Assembly: GCA_003993805.1 (NCBI GenBank)
Contig: RSEF01000004.1
Coordinates: 20,339,437 to 20,403,436, forward strand
Direction of reading: 5' to 3'
Origin: Himantopus leucocephalus
Taxonomy: Eukaryota > Chordata > Aves > Charadriiformes > Recurvirostridae
DNA: 64,000 bases
The position numbers and the translations under genes were made by a program. Numbering within the stretch: position 1 is the first letter of the stretch; every line of letters starts with the position of its first letter. The notes beneath the pieces are model-generated. The model was not told the origin of the DNA, ran no database searches, and was given only the letters and a program-made list of their open reading frames with translations. Positions 1 through 12,900 of the stretch are shown one piece after another.

Positions 1-2736
1 CACTTAAATGCAGATAGGATGAGTGTGTTGGCTTTTTACTATACTGTCTGGAAGAAAAGTTGATAGAAAGCTACTTTTTTCTTGTAAATTGGTTGGATAA
101 TGGTGTATTTGTGGAAGATGTTGGATCTTGCACACAGGTATCTGATGAGGCTATGTTAAAAGACAGAAACCTCCATCTGTTGTATGAGAGCAGTTCAGCG
201 TAAGTGTCAGAACAACAGGTCATCGGTGCTTATGTGACTTAACTGTGCCCAGTGTTATTTATATTCTGTTATTGAGCACAAGGTCTGCAAAGCTGCTGTT
301 CTGAAGAATCAGAAATTTGAATACAGGAAGGTTTCCAACCAAAGGATGAATATTTCAGCAGTGAGTTAAATTTAGCTATAAGAGGGTAAACATACATTGT
401 CAGGTACTACACCTCTTCCTATTGCCTACTGTTTTGGGGTTGGGGGGTTGCTGATGTTGCATTACATTAACACAAAAGTCTTTTGTGAGGCAGGGTGACT
501 GTAGCTGAGATTATCCACTCTTACAGAGAAGAAAGTAGCTGTTAATGTAATGTATTTTCTGGTTTGGATAAACCATTTTGGACAGACAGATTGCAGATTT
601 TCTAAATCACCCCTCCTCCCTTTTAAACAAAAAATCATGAGGAGAACAAAACCACCAAGACAGTATATTAGGTCTTGAGATCACCCTCACTGCAAAGTTA
701 AATGGTTTGAGTTGTAGTATAACAATAACAATAATAATTATTATTATGACTTGAAGTTACACCATATTTAATATTCATAAAAAGAATTTCAGAAAATGGT
801 GATATCTTTGCCCATTCGGCTATTCAATGGGATCAATTTTGTCCAATTTTCAAAAGGATAAATTTTAAAGAGGCATTTACAGGGTGTTGGGTTTTTTATG
901 TTTTGTTAAAGGATTGTAATCACAAGCAGGTACCCGAAATTCCCACATATAAAACTGTCATTTTCATTTGAAGTAGCTCAAAAGTACCATCTCAACCACT
1001 CGATTCAACCCAAGTTTTTCTTAATTGGGGTCAGGATTTTGACCTACAAAGCCAGCAGTTGTGTCCTAAGTTGTACTTGCTTGATTTGTCTGCATTCAGG
1101 AAGCAAAATTAGAGACATGTAAGACGACTTCATTGCGGATCGTTTACACAAGAGGAATGCTGTTAGTATACGGGTGCGAAGTAGCTGGTGTTTGCCAGCT
1201 GCTGCTCTTTGACTCTGCTGTGCTAACAGACTGTTGACTTTGTGTATATGTAATGATTTTTTCAAAGAATCGGTGATCACTGAGGCAGCAATAATTGGCA
1301 CGAGGGAAACCTTTCAGCAGGCCTTCCCTCGCAGTTAGCAATGTGTTGGTTTTCACTGGTTTTTGAATAGCTAGAAAACATGCTAATTTTCAGTTGTGTA
1401 GTAACAATTAAAAATGCTATAGAGACTTGGAGGGGTGGGCTTAATATTGGGCAAGATCTTTACAAGTGGGCAGTGTGTACTGATGAGACTGAGAACGAAC
1501 TATTGTCTCAGACTAACTGGGAAGTGGAAGAATAGAAGGTCCTGTTTGTAAAGAAAAAGCAGCAGAAGGAGAAAATTCACAGCAAAAATCATGGTAATGA
1601 ACTGAGAATGGAAGTACATAACACAAGCTGGCCAACTTGGATTATTTAAGAGCCAAGTATCCTACCATGCTGTTCAACAAGAAGCACTGGGCTTCAAAAT
1701 GAAGATCCACTAGATTCAAAGCCCAGGCTTGGAATGTTACCAGCTTAAGGGCATGTTGGGTTCTGTGCACGCATGACATACAAGGGACATCTGAAAATGT
1801 TTCATCTGACTGTGGGATTATGTTTACTTATCGCTTGCAAGCCCGTCCATCATCATTATTTACCATTTAGGGCATCACAGCCCCCGGGCACAGGAGCCAA
1901 TGATTACCGCTGATGTACACCAGGGTCAAGAACATTGCACTGAAAATATTCCTCAACCAGCTTGCAGTAGTTTAGTGTCTGGGATGACTCTGGAGAGCTG
2001 CTGACTGGAGCCCTTAGTAGGGAGAACATTTATGCAGTATTTATCAGAGTAAATGGACTGAGCTGTGCGGGTCTAGTACCTGCCTGCCATCTTTTCTAGC
2101 ACCAAGACTGAATACCACTTCTCAGAAAGCATTCAAACCAGTGCAGGCTGGAGGTGGCAGGCACCCTGATGAATTTTGGATCCCTCTGTCAAAACCCATG
2201 TGGAAAAGGATGCTACAGATGTGTCCTTTTAGGAAATAGGCATAGACATTTAAATAAAATGCTGAGCTCCCTTTCCTAGCGAAGGTGAACATGATTTGGA
2301 CCATCCCTGTGACCTTACAGTTCCACATGAGAGAGGGACAGATGGTTTATGACATGCTCATAGCTCATGAATAGCACAAGCTGACGTTTCATACTGCTTC
2401 CGCTCTTTCTGTTTGGTTCACAGAGGCATCAGCAAGCAGAACATAATAGCTTACATTGGGGAGAGATTGTGGATCGTTTTGGATGACCCTGTCTTGTGTA
2501 TTCCTACCTGTCACCCAGAATTACAGCAGAGCCAGGATGGGTTAATTTCCTGCCTGTCCCCAGATTCTTTGACAGAGTGTTGTACAGCATTGTTGGGTCT
2601 AGTTCTGTTCAAAGTAATGGCCTCCTTTACCCCATAGAAATGGGCCTTATGCTTTTTGTGTGATCTCATAAGGGAAATAACACCAATGAAGAGGAGAATG
2701 GCGAGTCTGTTTTTCTTTAGTTATGCCATGCTAGTG

Positions 2737-2763
2737 TGTCATGCTAGTATAGCTAGTATGACA
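2737..2763. repeat. Imperfect palindrome with CTAGTAT words
   Basis: Arms TGTCAT and ATGACA enclose a centre of repeated GCTAGTAT words, giving a 27-bp imperfect palindrome. The surrounding 50 bases (2722-2770) contain four copies of 'ctagt'. Confidence 0.55.
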
Positions 2764-5553
2764 TCCTAGTGTCAGAGTCGAAGTCCTGCGGCATACTGGT
2801 TTATTATAAATGTGCCACTTACAATAGCTTGACCTGGGATTTGGCACATGCGTATTTCAGCCTGGGAGTAGTAATTTACTTGCCCACATTTTGGAAGCTG
2901 ATGATTTATAAATTTCAAATGCACAAAAGAATTAAAGAAAAATAAGACAGTCACCATTTGGGTGCCACACACATTTCAGCTGTACGTGAAGTACGTGTCC
3001 AGCCCAGCAAGGTCTTTGCAGAACAGAGAATTGATTTATACTCATGCTAAATGTCAATCATGTGCAGTGGCTGCAGGTCTTTGAGCTAAGGCTCAACCAA
3101 AGACTACGCTTAGGATTTGGATAGGGTTAAGACAGAGACAAAGCTTACTGCTCTAGCTGGAGTGGGGCTGAGGAGGGGCTGCCAAAGGAAAACAGACCAT
3201 TCTTCTGGAGCTTCCATCAGAAGCTTTCTTGCCAGAGCTGGAGCTTTGTCCTTCAGCATGTGCCGATGACTCCTTTCTTACAGAGGCCATGTTCTGCACA
3301 ATACTACGTGGCAGGCAGTCTTGGCTGACATTGGCTCACAAGCTGGTTTTGTTGCTTGTTTTCTATCAAGTCCAGGGAGGCTGCAGTTGCAGCCGTAATT
3401 TCATTTGAGCTGGTATGAGTGTGGAGCAACCCTGTGCCATGGCATTCAGGAGCAGAAATTATCTGTCAAGTGATGTCACTAAGTAGGGAAGTATTTCCCT
3501 TTGTTCCATTCTCAAAATACTAATGCAGTTGTCTTACTCCTGCTTTCCCTGGCCATAGCTTTAACGCATAGTAGAGTAAGTTCACTCGTTTACCTTAAAT
3601 GTTGGTATAAAACAGGTTGTACATTTGGATGAGTGAACAGGGAACTCTCAGACTGCATTTCTACATTTTTTTTCCATCTTCCCTTTCAGTTTAGGCAATA
3701 CCTCAAATCTGTTTGTCTGATGTATAGGTTTGGATTTCAGCATAGGGTTTTCTTGAGCCTCATTCACATAAGTATCAGACGTCGCGAGACATCCAGTCTT
3801 GAGCGGCTCTTGTCTTGGAGGCCTTAGTCTGCCAACCCAAAGGAAGCCTACTTGTGCAGGAACAGACAGTTTACATAAGAAAGAATACCTACAGCTGAGT
3901 TCTGCAAGGGATGGGATATTCCTCCTTTGAAAGCTGTGACATGGGAGATACAGATAGTAGTGCTTTTTTCTCCAGATTCCTCCAGAATTTCAGTTTTTTT
4001 AAAAAAAAACAAAAGCAAAAGTTAAGGCTCTAACTGTTGCAGCTGTAGAAACATTCAAAACTAACATGAGTTTAAATTAGGAAGTTTTATCTGCCTGAAT
4101 CTGAAGCTTGAAAATGTAAGAGTCATTTCAGTCAATTCAGTTGCTTAATGAAATAATGAAAGCATCTTATGAAATTATGCAAAACCAGGGGAAATTCAAT
4201 ATCCTGAAACCCCACACCTAGATTAATCAAATTAATGGCAAGGTATAAAAGGAAACATTTGGGAGATTATGTAGAAATTCAGCTGTGTAGCATTTTAAGA
4301 GCCTTGGAAAGGGAAGATGAGCCTCTGCTAAGTGCTGTATGGCAAATTTTCTCAGTACAGTAGTTAGATATAATATTTTGAAGAAAAGAAATGATGTGAT
4401 TTTTTTTCTTTTTTTTCCTACAAACCTCCTCAACACATTTGTTTTAGGCTGGAGGAAGTTAAATGTGCTTCAAAGATATTGTCTTGAAAAATATGTAACT
4501 ATGTTTCATATAGGACAAATGTCACACCAAGGTGTTCCTATCTGGGGAGAAGTAGTATATTACTCTTCCTTTCTTTTTTTTTTTTTCATCTAAAACTGAA
4601 TTTGACGTTAATTTACAAACAGTTTCAGACAACCAATAGCATATTTCTTTTCCTTCATAAACCGTTTGTCTGAAAAAATTAACTGGGCTCCTACCTTGAA
4701 TATTTGAGAATTGCTCAGCGTTCAAACAGTTTGAAAATGCAATTGAAGTCTCCTCGTTTCTGTTTCTTCGCACTGTTATATTTTAAATAGAACAAACAAT
4801 ATATAAAAGTGAAAAAGGAAAGGAATTAAAACCTTAGAAGGGTGAAATCTGTGAAAGGATGTAGTACGCCCAAAACTTATAATGAAATTAATGAATTAAA
4901 AAATGTATTTGCCAAGAGTACCAGCAATAACATGAACAGTAAGAATCAGATACCTTACTGCCAAACTATTACCCCCTAAATTTGGTAAGTTGGAATTCAG
5001 GTGCCAAATTTGCTCTCCTTTGTGACAGGCTGCTGTGCCAGCACTCAGAGTCATCCCGCTCACACCACATAAAGTCAAGAGAGTCTAAAACCATAAGGGA
5101 TCAAGATAAATAGCAGCATGATGATAATCAGCCCAAAGCTCCTGCTTGCCCTGAATGTGCTCTTGTGAGACTGCAGCCTCATCTCTCGAAGGAAGCATCT
5201 CCAGATGAAATTTACTTCGCTAGAGGGATTCAGACTGGAAAGTTTTCTGATCTTAGGATCTTTCCTTGCTCTTAAAACTGTGCTCCCCCTGCAGCAGTCC
5301 AAAAAACACTGATTAATATGAGACTAGGCCTTTACCTAGGGCATGAGGAAAGCACTGCTTCATTGGTGGTGGAAAGCTTGCTCCCATAAGGGCATGTTGT
5401 CAAAGCCCACATTTCACCTCTCAGTTTCCTGTACAGAGAGTCCCTAAAGGAAGTGCTCCATCCTGAAATCTGTATGCTTATCTCAGTGCATCTCTGACAG
5501 TCCCCATGGCTTGTACTTGTACTGTGCATACATTTCCTACTCCCACTAGGATC

Positions 5554-5554
5554 N
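5554..5554. other. Single unresolved base
   Basis: An isolated N in ordinary sequence. Unlike three others in the window it is not flanked by a visible duplication or homopolymer. Confidence 0.9.
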
Positions 5555-6560
5555 ATTTCAGCGTGTGGTAGTGGTAAATCATCTTTCTAAGAGGCAGAGG
5601 GAAATGGAAGGGAGGAGGAGGGGGGCTTGCATGCCATTAGAGGGATGGAAGGAGCACACTCCATTGTGCTGTTTGCTCCCACAGTAGTGCAGATGTGGTA
5701 GATGCCACTTACCCTGATCCAGATTTTCCAAATATGCTGACACAGCAGAGATGCGCACCAGAAAGAAACATGTGCTCCTCTGAAAACACTTCATCAAAGC
5801 CTGTTTGTTATGACTGTCATCAACAGTGATCAGTGTGCAAAAGAGACAGTGACATCTCTTGACTTAAGATAATATGAGGAAAAAGAGAGAATGAGCAAGT
5901 TTTCTCACATGCAGCCTGAGCTCCGACCAAGCCAGTTTGCCTGCTCTGGCCAGCTTGGCTTGGTCATGGTAAATAGCATCTGCATCAGCCACCGTGGTCA
6001 AGGCGAGCACGGGGACTCCTGACCCCGAGCTGCCTGCTTCCCTCACGGCTCACATCAGACTCTGTTAAGTCAGGTTCTTTAACCTAGAAAATAAGGCTAC
6101 AGAGTAATCCTTGTTGGTTCGTTTCCATTTCAAGTAAGCATAAATCCTATCACTAAGTCCTCTGTCATAGTGCTGTGAGCATTATGCTGCTGCGGGCTGG
6201 ATCTCGAGAAGTCTGCCTCAGAGGTAGCTCACATATTATTAAAGGAAGTGTCAGACTGCCAGCCAAAGATGGAGAGATGGTAGTTTTTGATAGACATGTT
6301 TGTAAAATCTGGGAGGAAAATACTGGGGAGGAAGATGGGGGGAGAGAATTTGCTGTTAGACATCTGTGTATTGAAAGTGACAACATTTGATATTGCTAGC
6401 AGGAAAATGTATCATGTATTAAATTAATGTACCATATTATGGGGTGCTTTTATACAGCAATTTGGCACTCCTGGTGAAGTTTTGTATTGAGAACTAATAA
6501 AGAAAATTCTAGTGTAAAATATGCTACCTTCAACATTCATAAAACATGCCCTACTTTAAA

Positions 6561-6635
6561 GGACCCAATCCTGTACATATCCACAGAAGTGGAAGCTTTG
6601 CCATTGACTTCTGCATAAGCAAGGTCAGCTACAAA
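6561..6635. repeat. Possible ancient palindromic repeat fragment
   Basis: Contains ggacccaatcctgtacatat and, 40 bases on, ccattgacttctgcataagc. This resembles the GGACCCGATCCTGCAAACAC and CCATTGACTTCAATGGGACT parts of a palindromic repeat I associate with turtle, crocodilian and bird genomes. Only one half of the palindrome is recognisable. Confidence 0.4.
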
Positions 6636-8323
6636 ATGATCAATTAAATAGGATTCCAAGAATGATTTATTGTCCCCACGATATTCATTTTCACCCCATT
6701 AGTGTTCCTTTTCGTTAGTGTGACCTTCAGTCTTGCATAGTGAAATGCTCATTGCTCCAAACCATGACATAACATGATGAGAATACAACTGATAAGGCAA
6801 TGATCTGAATCAAACAAGATAGTTCCAGTGGGCAGGAACTTTTTGTACAGTACAGTGGACTCCTGGCCCACACCTTGTATTGGTTTTGGCCACCCTGGCA
6901 GAATAAAATCTGTATAATTCTAATAAATCAGTTCATGTGTAGGTTTCAGAAGTCAGAATATCTTTTATAAGATCTATGTGATTGCAGATCATTTTAAAGT
7001 ACTTCAATGACTAAACTGTAGCATCCAGACATATATTTTCTTGAGGAGGAAATTAATGTTGGTTTGCTTTTCCAAATAAAAATATCTAGCTTTGGATCTA
7101 TCACACAAATGGAAAACTAACAAAGGGCTAATCCTAGTGGAACAGGAATTCAGTTATGAACCATCTATATCACAGACCTTGACTTGCAGTTTCCATTGAA
7201 AAATAGAGATGTTTGATGCAGTGACAGATGATATACTATACTGTATTTTCTTTTTCTATTGCTGTTGGAATTGTATATTTAGTGAATTAGTTGTGATTGA
7301 TGATAGTGTTCTAAGGACTTGCTAGTTCTTCCTGGGAAAAGATGGCATATTTTAACTGTATTAATGGTTTGAGACTTAAGGATAGCACCATATATTTTTG
7401 TAATCTTTCAGCAGCAAAGCCACAATTTATACAAATGGATTCACTCTGTCTTTAGCTCAAGCAACTCTGACAAAAGATGTCATTTGAAGTAATGTTGCTC
7501 ATCATTCATAGATGCAAAAGCTTAAGGCTCCATTGCTTTGATATGAAATTGCGTTGGAGTTTTCAACTCCTTGCAAGATCAGTATATGGTGTTAATGATA
7601 ATTTAACTGTTCTATGCAGCTCCAGATTAGACCACTTTTGAACACAAAGGTGCTTATTTACCAACAGAAAGAGATATACTAACTTGAGAGTATGTAGGAG
7701 GAGAAAAGCAGCATTCCACCGACAACTCAGAATTCCCTAAATGTCATCTCTGGAGCAGTAAAAAATAGTGCTACCATGCGTTCAGCCAAAATTGCCTATT
7801 TACAGTACAGTATATTAGATCCCTTTACAGCACCTTGGTAAGGAAGCACATAATTGCAGAATAACAGCAAGGGCTGGGAGAGGTCTCTGACTTTTACTTT
7901 GGTGTGTTAGCTGAAATGGAGCCCCATCCTGCAGTTGCATTTGAATACTCCCTTTTGTTGCGATATCAGTACTGCATGTATAGGGACCCATCACTGGATG
8001 GGTAATAGTCAACAAAAGCATGGTACAAAAAGTAGTCTTTAGACACAATCTGAGAATAATAACAGATTAAGACAGACATTCTGCCTTAAAAGCCTATCTA
8101 ATATTACTGCTGCACTGTGGTTTTGCTTCTGTAATCCAACGCTTTTATGATGCTGCTATGCTTTTGCTACTAAAAAAAACCCCAAACAACAACCAAAAAA
8201 ACCCCAGCCCTTCCTTTCTCTATTTAATCCACTTGTTCTGTAAAAAGCAATGATATCATATAGTTTGTAGATAAGTGATAGATCTTTATATAGTGCCTAT
8301 TTTACAAGTGTGCTGACACACAG

Positions 8324-8352
8324 AGATTTTCTTTAATTATTAATTAAAATCT
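8324..8352. repeat. AT-rich 29-bp imperfect palindrome
   Basis: AGATTTT at the left and AAAATCT at the right enclose TTAATTATTAATTA-type sequence that continues the pairing with one small bulge. No function can be assigned. Confidence 0.6.
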
Positions 8353-8546
8353 GGGAGAGAAAGCAGTATTTCCCACCTGTAATCCTGTATTTAGATTATC
8401 TCCATATTACCCAGCTGAAATACTTTGTTCTGTATTTATTAATCCAAATATTGTTCACCTCCTGAGAAACTCTCATGCTCTTTAGCTACGCGTCTCACGT
8501 CTTTCGGTTTAAAATGTTGCCTTACAGTTCTAGAAAACAGATCTTA

Positions 8547-8547
8547 N
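8547..8547. other. Single unresolved base
   Basis: An isolated N in ordinary AT-rich sequence with no flanking duplication that I can see. It falls inside a minus-strand open frame of 94 codons that has no recognisable product. Confidence 0.9.
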
Positions 8548-9826
8548 TGCATTCTGATCCCTCGGACCAGCCGAGGTCTCCCACAATTTTTTCCTGTAAT
8601 AAATAAAACGTGATTGATAACTATTGTGCATCAGGAGTTGATGGACATGTACATGTTGATTAGAGAGAACTGAACGTGGTGCATAATGCATTTTAAAGCA
8701 GACAACAAAACGGAGAAAAAATTTCAAATGGGGGTAGGTGGTAGGTAAAACAATCACACATACCCAGGGCAGGTTATCACACTCACCACATGATGAACGT
8801 GACAAGTAATGCAACCTTTACTGTTTTCTACACTGTCACTGCTGAGTTTGTGCTCAGCTTCTCCATCAGCCAGTCATTCCATCCTTTGGGACTGAAGTAT
8901 TATAGATGGCCAGAAATTCATATTTTTTATTTGGGAGGAAATTTGTGGGGTTGTTTCTCAGATTTTGCTTTAATTTTACATTGGAATAAAAGCCAAAACT
9001 CTCAAAATTCCCCTCATAAAGGCATGTCTGAAGAATGCCCCTGGAGAATACAGTTTCAAAAAGAAACTGAGGTTTCAGGGTGGCATTACTGGAAAATTTT
9101 GGGGGGATTCTTGTTTAAATTACATTCTTTGTTGCTTGAACATTGTTCCATGAGCTGGGACAGTAATACTACATAATCATAGATAAGATATAAAATGGCA
9201 GTCAAAATAGTATGTTGAGTTTCATTTGAATGATGTAGTTTAAATGTAATGGCAGTTACTATCTAGAACAGATTGAATCGTCTTGTTCTCTTGTTGAAAA
9301 TGTCAAAGCAAAATCTTAAATTACTTCAACACATGACAAACAGAAGACACTTTCAATAGGAAAATGAAGTGTCAAGCAGGTTCGTTACAATAAGCTGACA
9401 CAATTTCAAGAAAAATTTCTCCGAAATTACATTCCTGGTGCAAAACTTATATCTGGCTGCTGGAAAAAAGTAGCAGAAAACCTAAAAGCTGGGTAATGAA
9501 TGGTCCTCTCAGAATAGCAGGGAAATGTAGAAGTTTAGGAATGTGATCTCTGTTTTGAGCTGCTTCACCAACAATGTCCCGGTGGCTGAAGGGTAGGAGC
9601 AGTGCTGATTTCTGTACTTGCCGTTGGATGGATAAATTGCAGGAGAACAGACAGCCCCTCTCAGGAGCCTGTGTATGTACAAGTAGTTCAGGCAGAGGCA
9701 GGTGGAGTATCTGGGTATTTGGGCAGCCCATCGGTATCGTGTCCATGTACTGTTCACAGAGAACTTGTCCACCAAGGCTGGGTGGAATGAGTTCCCATTC
9801 CAATGCGACTTGTTAGTGAAAACAGG

Positions 9827-9950
9827 GCCTCGCCTCGCCTCGCCTCGCCTCCCCTCNTCTCCCTCTCCCTCCCCCTCCCCCTCCCCCTCTCCTTCTCCCT
9901 CTCCCTCTCCTCTTTCCATTGTTTTTTTTTTCTATTTTTTTTTCTTGATT
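9827..9950. repeat. Polypyrimidine low-complexity block with N
   Basis: Four to five CGCCT units (9829-9851) run into C/T-only DNA built of CCCTCT and CCCCCT units up to about 9914, and then into two poly-T runs. A single N at 9857 lies exactly where the unit changes, so the true length is uncertain. On the minus strand there are more than four G-runs of 3-5 bases separated by one to three bases, a good G-quadruplex pattern. Open frames through this block exist only because C/T repeats lack stops. Confidence 0.9.
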
Positions 9951-12900
9951 TAAAGATTATCTTCATCTTTTAATAAAGGATGGAGGAAATCTACTGAAGG
10001 ATTAAATCCTTATCTGCAGCCATTGGAAGTGCCTGTGGGACTGTTTAATCTCACGTTTCAGGGGATTTGGAAGCTAGACCCTCCTGCAGTTTCTGCTGCG
10101 TACAATATAACCTGTGCCCGAATTGAGCTGTGGGACACGTACTTACTTTGCTGTGAAGTTTATTTTGTGCTCCTCTGATATAAACATCTGGTGTGTTGTC
10201 AGCCTGCTTAGCAATGGTCACATAGTTTCGAAACAAGTATAGTCCCAAAGACATTTTTTTTGGCCATCTTCACTCTTTTCCATTGCTCTTAGTGTTGCCA
10301 CAAGGTCTTTGAATTGTTTCACTGGGACGTTAATTTGTTCCTCTCAACTCTACTGCATGTCACTGGGCTTGTTAACAGGGCTGCACAGAGATGCACCAGT
10401 GGGCACTGGAATGACATTTGTCCTCATGCTTTTTGTACATATAGCTCTCTAGCAGCCTTTAGTCACATTCCCCTTGGAGGATTGCTTGCCATTCTTTGCA
10501 TCTCCACTGACCATTAAACATTTTCAAGTAATATGTTAGTCTTTAAATATTAGAAGTTTATTGTTGAGTAGTTGCCTCCTGTAAACCTGCTGCACGGCAG
10601 TGAGAGTGCGCCCGCTGACTTAGGATGTGGATCATTTCTCTGGAACTTCTTTTATCAAAGCTATGAAGTTTCCCATAGCATCTTTCTTTGAGGCAGTGCT
10701 TTGCGCATCTTTGGTGTATTTTTGTGAAAAAGAAATTGCATTCTCAGATCAGAAAACTGCCGTGTGTTTGATAGTAGCTGATACTGAAAGACTCAGGTCC
10801 CACACTGATCACCAGGAGGCTGTTCTGCTTCCCCGTCACCTGCTATAGGCTCTGATGAAAGTTGTGAAAGGCAGCAGTGCTGACTGAAAATGGGTCGTCC
10901 CGACAGAGGTTTCTATGGATGCTACTTTTTTTGTTAATTCTTTTAAAACCTTTGCCTCAGATAAAATGATGCATTTTGTGGGGTAACTGTCTCCTTTATT
11001 TCTTAAAGCATTGTCTTTCATGAGAAGATTTATGTTTTCTTCATCTTCAGTCATAAGGCAGGATAAACAGTAGTGAGTGTATCTCTGATTTCTTTACATG
11101 CCTATATTATGCCTGCTTTTATTTGTTTTCCTGTTCATCCAACCAATAATGACATGATTTTGCCCAATTTTTTCTTAACAATGCTACATGGGCTTAGTGA
11201 GTAATGCAATTCAAAACTTCTTCAGTGGTAAAATGAAAAAAATAATAGCAATACCTGGTGGAATATGTTTTGCAGCTTTTAAAGGCAAATTAGAGACAAA
11301 GAACCTACATAAATATTGCATAAACATTTTATGAAAAGGTGTTCCTTGTCAAGTATAGTAACATTTTTCATCATTGTACCAAGCTTTCAAAGCCAGGGTG
11401 CTAATCCAAAGAATGCATCAGAATTAATAGTCTGGATGGGGCAGGGTGAGACCTACTCATTAAACCCCTACAGAGTGAAATCAATTGGCAAGAGATGACT
11501 TAACAGAAGTGTCCATGTTTCTTACTTGTGAATGTCGTTAATCTAAACAATTACAATTGAAATTCCATCTAAAAATTGTTTGTGGTATGGCTGCTTTGAA
11601 ATTGTAATGGTCCTCCTGAACATCAAAGCAGGCTGAGCTGTTACATTGTGCAACATCTAATCATGTCAAAAGTACAGGTTTTAAATGGTCTCTACTGCCT
11701 TTGAGACTTCAAGTGAAATAAATTTTTAATGTTCATCTTCAGTAGCTCTGTCCTCTTCTTTGGAAAACTACACAGAAATGTTTGGTCTGTAACAAAGGTT
11801 TTGGCTCAGGGCTATCTCAGGGCACAGGTAAGACATGCAGTTGCCTGAAACAGCAAACTAAGAGAGGTGGCAAATTGGCACCGGCTCCTTCTTCAGCAGT
11901 GTGGTGTTCACTCGCTGGAGGCTACTATTGAGCTTGGAGATGGCTTTTTCCAGTCCCCAAAAGACGACCCATTGTTTTGCCTAAATGTAGTACCAAAGGG
12001 GCTTAGTACTCAGTTCAGCTGGCATTTGTCATCCACAATAATTCTCCTTTGATACACTATCCATATTTAATATGAGATTTTTAGTTTCAGAAAATAATGG
12101 ATTGCTTTGAGTTTTATTAAAACAACACATACAACCCACTCCATGATAATTCACGTTGCTGGGGTTGTGCTGTGGTGCAGTAGTTCATTGTGCACAAGTG
12201 GTCAAATTGATCATGGAATATTAATTGGTTGTGGACTGCGGGCTTTTGGTACTCTGGCTTCAGGTTGACAAGAATGATAGCTTTCATTTGCATGCAAAGT
12301 CTCCAGCTGTCCCTTCAAGATGGATGATGGGATCTGCCTTCATCCGTCACCACTTCTTTACTTTTTTATAAGACAGAAAGAAAAAAGAATTAAAAAAACC
12401 AAAGATAAAATGTCATAAAATGTTCTTTGCGGTTCTCCTTGAAATAGAGGGTAATTTCAAGCATCTTATTTCTGCTCAAAGTCCAAGAGAAACATTTGGA
12501 GTGCAGATGAAATTATGTGTCCTTTGTGTTAAATACACTCCGTTCATTAAATAAAGCACAGTCCATTTGAGATTTTCATGAATTATATTGCAGGGAAATG
12601 TAATCTACATTTAGTAACAATTTATTACACTTTTTTCTCTACTTTAAAGGAAACTCATGCTTGCTTCATAAAAGAAAGCTGCATGATCCACATTTAGGAA
12701 AGGAATAAAATGATCTTGCATAATCTAATCCAATCTGTGAAATTTAGAAATGCAGTGAAAAGAAAGGTGTGTTGGCAACTGTAGGAGTAAGGAAACTTGA
12801 TAGCATCAGTACAGTGAGAGCCCTGCTAACACGGAATTCTTCTACTTTCCAGCACCCACCTTGCAATGACTCTAGTGACAGCACTGATAGTAACCCATAC

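Noticed and set aside
8790..9176. 128-codon + strand open frame
   Set aside because: No recognisable family, AT-rich with many rare-looking residue runs, and no flanking gene signals. It could be an unknown exon, but nothing supports it.
9509..9953. Overlapping open frames with (Glu-Gly)n, (Ser-Pro)n and Arg/Glu-rich repeats
   Set aside because: All three readings come from the CCCTCT-type repeat in different frames and strands and include an N-derived unknown residue.
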